Origin: Pseudomonadota bacterium
GTDB taxonomy: Bacteria > Pseudomonadota > Gammaproteobacteria > Burkholderiales > SCOH01
DNA length: 11,056 bases
Assembly: GCA_030917985.1 (NCBI GenBank)
Contig: JAUPTR010000095.1
Span: forward strand, 1-11,056
Reading direction: 5' to 3'
In this document: positions 7,126-11,056 of the stretch, in pieces
How positions within the stretch are numbered: position 1 is the first letter of the stretch
Layout: every line of letters starts with the position of its first letter
Program-made: the position numbers and the translations under genes
The notes under the pieces: generated by a model
The model's input: the letters and a program-made list of their open reading frames with translations, nothing else
Databases searched by the model: none
Told to the model about the DNA's origin: nothing

Positions 7126-7386
7126 TGTGATTCCTTAAATTACGAAGAATTGGCGATTCTGCTGCTCATGACAACAGCGCCCACCAAGATAGAAAGTACA
7201 GCCAATCAGAAATCTTGAATATTGCCATCGGCCGAGCATTCAGGCAACCACCTTAAAGCATAAATTTGGCGTGGCAACACCCCACCTCGTTAAGACAATT
7301 CCGGTTTGAATCTCAAGCAGATCGGGTATGCGGGACTGGCAGCAAATACGGGATCGCCACACTCCAGCCCCCCCCCAGCAAGCCGC
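7126..7386. other. Spacer upstream of tig with a C9 tract
   Basis: No gene is supported. On the minus strand TTGCCT (7242-7247) and CAATAT (7219-7224) are 17 bases apart and could be a weak tig promoter giving a leader of about 85 nucleotides. A run of nine C residues occupies 7368-7376, shortly after the stop of the 107-residue gene. A T-arm-like stretch near 7300-7315 is not part of a complete tRNA. Confidence 0.4.
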
Positions 7387-7710
7387 TCAATCTGCCAGCA
7401 AGTCATCGCGTAGTTGCCGCAGACCAAGGGGCATGGTCAGGGCTTGCCGATCCCAGCCTTCCAGCTGCAACACTTTCTCAAGACAGATTTCCATCTGCCG
7501 GTGCGCCTGCAGGGTTGCATCCACAATGGTTTGATGAACCTGCACGGCGCTGCCGGCGGCGTTTTGCCGGCAGTTGCGCTGATATCGCAACAGGCCGCGC
7601 AGATGACTGATTTGCGCGGCAACCTGCGCCGGGCAGGCACACATGTAGAGCATCGCTTCATTGACGATTTTCTCCAGCTCGGCGTCGGTGAATGTGTTTT
7701 GCAAATCCAT
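7387..7710 (-). CDS. Hypothetical 107-residue helical protein
   Basis: I cannot assign a family with certainty. The product MDLQNTFTDAELEKIVNEAM... is predicted to be mostly helical and soluble, with no signal peptide or membrane segment. A conspicuous CACPAQVA motif (24-31) provides Cys24 and Cys26; two more cysteines are at 47 and 76. The composition and well-formed amphipathic helices look like a real protein rather than a chance frame. The ATG at 7710 has only a moderate Shine-Dalgarno (AAAGG about ten bases upstream). It stands alone, 164 bases downstream of the ATPase gene and 261 bases upstream of tig. A link to either is not demonstrated. Confidence 0.65.
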   Translation of the reverse strand: MDLQNTFTDAELEKIVNEAMLYMCACPAQVAAQISHLRGLLRYQRNCRQNAAGSAVQVHQTIVDATLQAHRQMEICLEKVLQLEGWDRQALTMPLGLRQLRDDLLAD

Positions 7711-7832
7711 GGGCGGCGAGCCTTTCTTTCGGGGTTACTCAGCGGGTGAGGAATTGAGTGTAGTACCCGGCTGCAAGGCGCGCCAGTATTGCCACACAGC
7801 CGGGCTGCAGGGCAATATGAATGCGCTCTGCA

Positions 7833-7860
7833 GCCCGCTGGCGGAATGACTCCAGCGGGC
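7833..7860. terminator. Hairpin after the ATPase gene
   Basis: GCCCGCTGG (7833-7841) and CCAGCGGGC (7852-7860) form a perfect 9-bp stem with a ten-base loop, 14 bases beyond the ATPase stop. Four T residues follow it on the plus strand, but no U-tract follows on the minus strand. It is probably a 3'-end structure for the ATPase transcript. Termination in the minus direction is uncertain. Confidence 0.55.
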
Positions 7861-7874
7861 TTTTGGCAAGTCAC

Positions 7875-8975
7875 TCAATCCAGCCGCCCCTTTTCGCGCA
7901 ACAGCCAGTGCAGGAATTCGCTGTCCTGAAATTCGTAACGTCCCCGCGCGATACTCACCACCACGTCGGCCTCTTTGAGGCGCTTGATGGCGTTCTGGAT
8001 GGTGGCGACGCTTTCCGGGCTGGAGCGGCCGAGGCTGTGGCCAATCAGCTCACGAGTGGCGGCACTGGTTAATTCCTGGCCACCAGCGGCAAGATAACGC
8101 AGCAGCTGCTGGTCGGCGGGTTTGAAGGCTTCCCAGCGTTCTTCAAAATGGCCGTCCACTGCCATTTCATCATGCGCCGCCTGCAAGGCTGTGGCCGCAT
8201 CGCCATTCACCGAGGTAAGAAACTTGTCGAGAAACACGCGAAACGGCTCGGGCAGACAATCAAACTGGCGGAAGATATCCTGCGCGCTCGCTTCGTCCAG
8301 CCGATGACGCGAGATGGCATGCAAGATCGAGAGCTCGTAACGCACGAAATCGTCGTCCAACATCGGAAAGTCTTGCATGTTTGCCCAGCGGTAAAACGGC
8401 TGGTCTTCGGTGCGCAACATGCGCGACAGGCGCTCCACTGACGAGCCTACCATGATTACCTTGATGCGCTCCTTGCGTGTATCCAGCTTGGAGCGCAGCG
8501 CCGCCTGCAGCTCTTGATGCGCTAGCTCGGCAAGCACCTGAGCTTCATCGAACAGCATCAGGTAGCGCTGGGTTTTGCCGGCATCAAGACGGTCAAACGC
8601 TTCATCGAGCGAGCTGGTGCCATGTTTGCGGTATTCCATATCAACACCGGCGCTGACACCGCCCAACGACGCCGACAAACGCGGCGTGAGCTTGAGCATT
8701 TGCAGCAAGCCCTTGTCGTTCAGTTCGCTGGCAATCGCATGCACCAGTGTCTTGCCAGGGTCGCTGCGCGCCTCCCAGAAATTGGCGTAAATCGGGATCA
8801 CGCCATGTTCGCGCACCAGCGGCATCAGGTCCTGCTGCAGGAATTCGGTTTTGCCCATGCGCCGCTTGCCGTGCAGCGCCAGTGCGCTGATCAAGCCAAC
8901 GTCGAACAAGGTCTGGTAATACTGCAGCGCCAGCCGGGGGCGCGGGTAGTGCCAGCTTTTTGCTATACCTGCCAT
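7875..8975 (-). CDS. STAND/archaeal-type P-loop ATPase with C-terminal winged helix
   Basis: The 366-residue product has a P-loop GKRRMGKT (36-43), the GxRRxGKT style seen in the STAND-related group of archaeal-type ATPases. Walker B is LMLFDEAQ (139-146) with Asp143-Glu144, and a sensor-1-like strand KVIMVGSS occupies 172-179. The last 85 residues (about 280-362) look like a winged-helix module, ending REKGRLD. Relatives often switch states on nucleotide binding; the trigger and substrate here are unknown. No nuclease (DUF234/PDDEXK) domain, TPR repeats or effector domain is fused, and no effector is adjacent. The ATG at 8975 has a good GGAG five bases upstream. The gene stands alone between long spacers, so a defence, regulatory or housekeeping role cannot be chosen. 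Confidence 0.8.
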   Translation of the reverse strand: MAGIAKSWHYPRPRLALQYYQTLFDVGLISALALHGKRRMGKTEFLQQDLMPLVREHGVIPIYANFWEARSDPGKTLVHAIASELNDKGLLQMLKLTPRLSASLGGVSAGVDMEYRKHGTSSLDEAFDRLDAGKTQRYLMLFDEAQVLAELAHQELQAALRSKLDTRKERIKVIMVGSSVERLSRMLRTEDQPFYRWANMQDFPMLDDDFVRYELSILHAISRHRLDEASAQDIFRQFDCLPEPFRVFLDKFLTSVNGDAATALQAAHDEMAVDGHFEERWEAFKPADQQLLRYLAAGGQELTSAATRELIGHSLGRSSPESVATIQNAIKRLKEADVVVSIARGRYEFQDSEFLHWLLREKGRLD

Positions 8976-8996
8976 TTTATCTCCGTGGACTGCGAT

Positions 8997-9374
8997 TGCC
9001 CGCCCCTATGTACAGCAGGCTTGCCAACGACATCACCGTACTTTAACAGCAATGAGTAGCAAATTTACTTATTATTTTTTTCAGAAACCAAAGCAACCAG
9101 AACAACAGCGATTACAGGCTGGACCATGCAGCAGTAGCCGGATTGTAAACCGGGCCAATGACGGTGAGTCATGCAGGAAAGAGGCTGCGTGAAGTGAAGC
9201 AAGTCAGAACCACCTTGGCAGGCGGGGATTCGCCACCGGCCCCGGCAAAGACAGCGGGCTGCGCTGACGCCAGCAAAACACGCCCCGAATGAAGGCCGTG
9301 TACGACGGATACACAGCCCGGCAACGCGGCATTGCAAAGCCGGAGCCAAGGCAGCCGTCAGATCGACAAGCTAC
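8997..9374. other. Spacer with GC-rich hairpins; no convincing gene
   Basis: The left part is AT-rich and carries the candidate ATPase promoter. The rest is GC-rich and holds short stems: GGCG/CGCC at 9221-9234 and an interrupted stem GGC-GTGTA/TACAC-GCC at 9294-9318 with a seven-base loop. A 94-codon minus-strand frame (9349-9065) is rich in Cys and Arg, lacks a family resemblance and is probably accidental. It may be decayed mobile DNA or an uncharacterised structured RNA. I see no named RNA family. Confidence 0.4.
9069..9096 (-). promoter_or_regulatory. Candidate promoter of the ATPase gene
   Basis: On the minus strand TTGCTT (9091-9096) and TAATAA (9069-9074) are 16 bases apart in the most AT-rich part of the spacer. 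This would give a leader of about 85 nucleotides. The hexamers are imperfect, so this is tentative. Confidence 0.35.
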
Positions 9375-9457
9375 AGGGAGGCGCTGATTGATTCGGCGAG
9401 CGGGATGAGGAGCTACACAGCAATTCGCCCGCGCAGCGAATAAATCAGCGCTTCCCT
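9375..9457 (+). repeat. MITE-like repeat, short copy (83 bp)
   Basis: The terminal inverted repeats AGGGAGGCGCTGATTGATTC... and, from the other end, AGGGAAGCGCTGATTTATTC... agree at 19 of 21 positions. Both ends are shared with the copy upstream of lon but in the opposite orientation, and about 115 bp of the interior are missing. It looks like an internally deleted member of the same family. No obvious target-site duplication is present (flanks CTAC and ATTG). It lies in the non-coding gap between the DUF3330-like gene and the ATPase. Confidence 0.78.
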
Positions 9458-9469
9458 ATTGTCTCGGAA

Positions 9470-9503
9470 ACAGGCGCCGAGCGTATCGACCTCAAGCGCC
9501 TGT
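9470..9503. repeat. Inverted repeat downstream of the DUF3330-like gene
   Basis: ACAGGCGC (9470-9477) and GCGCCTGT (9496-9503) are perfect 8-bp arms around an 18-base loop that contains an additional GAG/CTC pairing. On the minus strand it is followed by TTTCC. It may be a weak terminator for the gene ending at 9638, but it lies 135 bases past the stop codon. Confidence 0.35.
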
Positions 9504-9637
9504 CAGGCTGAGACTGATCGGCGACATCAGCGTGAAAAAAGCCAGAATTCAACCATTTACTGCTCGCCACGCGACAGATTTTGAACATGCACCCGGTTGC
9601 CGGCTTGAGAATAACCTACAGCCTGGTTTGCCGCGCC

Positions 9638-9850
9638 CTACGCAGCCCGCACCTGCAATGTCGCCTGAACAGCGGCAGCTGATGGGCCAACGCTGGCAGG
9701 ATCACCCACTTCAGCATTACGCCATTGCTGATAACACTCAAGCCCGCAGAAATGGGCAATATAATCAGTTGCTTCCACGCTCTGCGCCTCAGATTGCGGC
9801 ACTTCGGTCAGACAGACATGGCACGCAACGGTATTCAACAGGGCATCCAT
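9638..9850 (-). CDS. DUF3330-like zinc-ribbon miniprotein
   Basis: From the ATG at 9850 the product has 70 residues. The sequence VACHVCLTEVPQSEA (8-22) and HFCGLECY (33-40) places two cysteine pairs, Cys10-x2-Cys13 and Cys35-x3-Cys39, in a TRASH-like metal-binding layout. From memory it resembles DUF3330 proteins, which are small, of unknown biochemical role, and sometimes found near metal-resistance or mobile genes. The C-terminal 20 residues are low in complexity. The frame is open upstream to a GTG at 9874, but AAAGGAG eight bases before 9850 fixes the start. A short leader ORF ends 20 bases upstream. No metal transporter or other resistance gene is next to it. Confidence 0.7.
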   Translation of the reverse strand: MDALLNTVACHVCLTEVPQSEAQSVEATDYIAHFCGLECYQQWRNAEVGDPASVGPSAAAVQATLQVRAA

Positions 9851-9870
9851 GATGATCACTCCTTTGCACA

Positions 9871-9927
9871 TCACAAGCCAACGACGAAAGACGCCATAAA
9901 ATCAATCACCTGCTTGCTAATCATCAT
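9871..9927 (-). CDS. Possible 18-residue leader peptide
   Basis: Immediately before the DUF3330-like gene, ATG ATG ATT ... encodes MMISKQVIDFMASFVVGL and stops 20 bases before the next start. A GGAG at 9932-9935 lies four or seven bases from the two possible ATG codons, which is good spacing. The stop codon falls two bases upstream of the AAAGGAG ribosome-binding region of the next gene, so translation of the peptide could influence it. Such a short frame could also be chance; no conservation can be checked here. Confidence 0.3.
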   Translation of the reverse strand: MMISKQVIDFMASFVVGL

Positions 9928-9962
9928 GTTACTCCGGGGTCGATGGGGCGTTAAGTTGATTC

Positions 9963-9992
9963 TGGCAATCGCACCGATAGCCTAGATTGCCA
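9963..9992. promoter_or_regulatory. Dyad upstream of the DUF3330-like gene
   Basis: TGGCAAT (9963-9969) and ATTGCCA (9986-9992) are perfect 7-bp arms separated by 16 bases, so the arm centres are 23 bp apart, about two helical turns. It lies between the stop of the 65-residue gene and the leader ORF. It could be an operator or a 3' hairpin. No clear promoter hexamers are visible beside it. Confidence 0.4.
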
Positions 9993-10011
9993 TAAACCAG
10001 GGTGGGCACCA

Positions 10012-10209
10012 TCAATGCATGGCTTCTGCTGCTGCCTGCTCCGGGGTATAGCCGTCGTAGAAGAGATCGGTATACCAGTCGGCCTGCTCTTCAATATGCT
10101 GCTGCGCCTCACGTTCGGTGGCGCCGCGCGCCATCAGTTGTTGCTCTACCTGCTGGCACCAGGCCAGCAGCGCAAGGGTGTCGGCATCCAAGGGGGGGGC
10201 TTTGCTCAT
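10012..10209 (-). CDS. Hypothetical 65-residue acidic helical protein
   Basis: Not recognised. The product MSKAPPLDADTLALLAWCQQ... is probably two or three helices, with acidic residues and a TxxEAQQHIEEQADWY segment in the middle and YTPEQAAAEA near the end. It has one cysteine (18) and no membrane segment or signal peptide. The ATG at 10209 follows GGAG at a spacing of eight bases, which supports it as a gene. A tract of eight G residues (10192-10199; C on the coding strand) falls in codons 4 to 6, where slippage would shift the frame. It is isolated from its upstream neighbour by an intrinsic terminator that begins about 30 bases before its start. Confidence 0.65.
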   Translation of the reverse strand: MSKAPPLDADTLALLAWCQQVEQQLMARGATEREAQQHIEEQADWYTDLFYDGYTPEQAAAEAMH

Positions 10210-10227
10210 TCGGGCGACTCCATCACA

Positions 10228-10259
10228 TCAAGAAAAACGGGCGGCCAGCCGACCGCCCG
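10228..10259 (-). terminator. Intrinsic terminator of the exported-protein gene
   Basis: CGGGCGG (10238-10244) pairs with CCGCCCG (10253-10259) around an eight-base loop. On the minus strand TTTTTCTT follows the stem directly. It begins 27 bases after the stop codon at 10287 and ends just before the next small gene, so it should separate the two transcripts. Confidence 0.85.
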
Positions 10260-10286
10260 ATCCATCCCGCTCATTGACTCACAGGA

Positions 10287-10892
10287 TTATTTGGCTGCCG
10301 GTGCCGCCGGCGCAGCAGTCACGGATACGGCCAGCGCCTGTGTGTAGGTCACTTCAACCATGTCACCCACTTTAACCTTTTTCAGATTGTCCGGGTTTTT
10401 CGCTTTGACATCGATGATCTTGCCTTCCGGTGTTTTCAGCGAAGCCATCTGCTTTTTTGTATCGATACGGGTCACTTCTGCCACCACGGTCTGAGTGGTA
10501 GTGGAAATCATGCCTGGCTTTTCACCCGGTTTGGCCGTTTGCAGGCTTTCCTTTTCCGAGCGCTTGGCCAGCGTCGAGCCGGCTGGTTTGACTTCCAGTG
10601 CAACAGCTTCGGCGTAGGCTGCGGTCACCAGATCACCAGCCTTCAACTGCGGCAGGTTTTTCACCCGCTCGTCGGCATAAATCTCAAACAGATTGCCTTG
10701 CGGCCCTTTCAGCACCACCAGGCGGCTTGCCAGATCTACCGATACGACGGTTGCTGTCACCTTGGCGCCTGCGGCAATCTTGATAGGATCCGGCTTCTGT
10801 TCGCTTGTTGCTACCTTGTTGTCAGCACCGGCCAGCGCGGGCATGGTCATCAGGCTGGATGCAGCCAGAGCAATTGCGATTGCCAATTTCAT
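10287..10892 (-). CDS. Exported protein with two tandem beta-rich domains
   Basis: The 201-residue product begins with a classical signal peptide (MKLAIAIALAASSLMTMPALA), with a probable cleavage after Ala21, so it is likely periplasmic. The mature part holds two related copies of a domain of about 57 residues: 45-101 (VTATVVSVD...EAVALEV) and 136-191 (VVAEVTRID...QALAVSV). Both follow the plan V-x-A-x-V-x-x-[VI]-D, then LK-x-P-x-G, then a K-x-GD-x-V-x-x-x-Y-x-x-A-[VL]-A-[VL] strand, suggesting an OB-like or small beta-barrel fold. A basic, Ser/Thr-rich linker of about 34 residues joins them. An Ala/Pro tail ends the protein. AGGAG six bases before the ATG is a good ribosome-binding site. I know no specific function. 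Confidence 0.85.
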   Translation of the reverse strand: MKLAIAIALAASSLMTMPALAGADNKVATSEQKPDPIKIAAGAKVTATVVSVDLASRLVVLKGPQGNLFEIYADERVKNLPQLKAGDLVTAAYAEAVALEVKPAGSTLAKRSEKESLQTAKPGEKPGMISTTTQTVVAEVTRIDTKKQMASLKTPEGKIIDVKAKNPDNLKKVKVGDMVEVTYTQALAVSVTAAPAAPAAK

Positions 10893-10935
10893 TGTTTTCT
10901 CCTGTAGTGTCGAGATAATCAGGCTTCAACTTTGC

Positions 10936-10948
10936 AGCCCGTCGGGCT
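10936..10948. promoter_or_regulatory. 13-bp perfect dyad at the start-site region
   Basis: AGCCCG-T-CGGGCT is a perfect palindrome with a one-base centre, placed directly downstream of the -10 hexamer. It could be an operator or form a hairpin at the 5' end of the mRNA. Confidence 0.45.
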
Positions 10949-10977
10949 ATTTAACCGACTACCCCCTTGCCAGGCAA
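10949..10977 (-). promoter_or_regulatory. Promoter of the exported-protein gene
   Basis: On the minus strand TTGCCT (10972-10977) and TTAAAT (10949-10954) are exactly 17 bases apart. The leader to the ATG at 10892 is about 50 nucleotides. The match to the sigma-70 consensus is reasonable and the spacing ideal. Confidence 0.6.
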
Positions 10978-10978
10978 G
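10966..10978. promoter_or_regulatory. 13-bp perfect dyad over the -35 element
   Basis: CTTGCC-A-GGCAAG is a perfect palindrome with a one-base centre that covers the -35 hexamer. Its centre is 30 bp from that of the dyad at 10936-10948, close to three helical turns. The arm sequences of the two dyads differ. Confidence 0.45.
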
Positions 10979-11008
10979 CACTACGCTCACTGCGCCCAGC
11001 TCGAGAGA

Positions 11009-11026
11009 GGCGCTGTTGCAGCAAAA
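11009..11026 (+). repeat. Possible IS6-like terminal sequence
   Basis: GGCGCTGTTGCAGCAAAA resembles IS6-family ends of the GGxxCTGTTGCAAA type. If so, an element would extend to the right, beyond the window. No transposase sequence is visible to support this. Confidence 0.15.
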
Positions 11027-11056
11027 CCACGCAATCGGCCCAGCACCGGACAAGTC

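Noticed and set aside
7126..7290. Heat-shock promoter or CIRCE element before tig, and likewise before lon and clpX
   Set aside because: I found no CTTGAAA/CCCCATNT pair and no TTAGCACTC-N9-GAGTGCTAA in any of the upstream regions.
7295..7365. tRNA-like T-arm sequence upstream of tig
   Set aside because: CCGGTTTGAATC resembles a T-arm, and a tRNA often precedes tig in related bacteria, but no acceptor stem, D-arm or anticodon arm can be folded.
7437..7874. 145-codon minus-strand frame overlapping the 107-residue gene
   Set aside because: It is an alternative frame of the same strand, running through the ATPase 3' hairpin, with a Cys/Pro-rich product typical of a shadow frame.
9065..9349. 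94-codon minus-strand frame downstream of the short repeat
   Set aside because: Cys/Arg-rich composition, no good ribosome-binding site and no family resemblance; the hydrophobic C-terminus comes from AT-rich spacer DNA.
8976..9640. Group II intron or riboswitch remnant in the spacer
   Set aside because: Stems are present, but no domain V-like hairpin, B12 box or other diagnostic core motif could be matched.
9532..9852. Plus-strand frame of 106 codons
   Set aside because: It is antisense to the DUF3330-like gene, whose cysteine motif and Shine-Dalgarno are much stronger evidence.

Overview
This window looks like a betaproteobacterial chromosome segment, plausibly from the Neisseriales. That placement rests on recalled protein similarity and gene order only; no database was searched. 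Every gene I can support lies on the minus strand, so the DNA is described from right to left.

The left two thirds hold the conserved proteostasis block tig-clpP-clpX-lon-hupB-ppiD, with a tRNA-Val/tRNA-Asp pair inserted between hupB and ppiD. Trigger factor (7125-5815) meets nascent chains at the ribosome. ClpP (5812-5195) and ClpX (5071-3809) form the ClpXP protease. Lon (3244-821) is the second ATP-dependent protease, HU (723-448) is a nucleoid protein, and only the first 13 codons of ppiD (40-1) are in view. clpX ends at a strong intrinsic terminator. hupB has its own promoter directly after the lon stop codon. The tRNAs have a near-consensus promoter with a GC-rich discriminator and end at a strong terminator.

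The right third (about 7130-11056) looks like accessory or lineage-specific DNA. It has small genes, long spacers and dyads. It encodes a 107-residue hypothetical protein, a solitary Walker-type ATPase with a probable C-terminal winged helix, a DUF3330-like zinc-ribbon miniprotein preceded by a possible leader peptide, a 65-residue hypothetical protein with a G8 tract near its start, and an exported protein made of two copies of a small beta-rich domain. The exported protein's promoter is flanked by two perfect 13-bp dyads.

The most unusual structure is a pair of non-coding repeats at 3322-3521 and 9375-9457. They are in opposite orientation and share both ends, but the second lacks about 115 bp of the interior. 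They look like a MITE-type family. The long copy lies 78 bp upstream of the lon start codon, between clpX and lon. I found no complete transposase, CRISPR array, rRNA or convincing defence operon.
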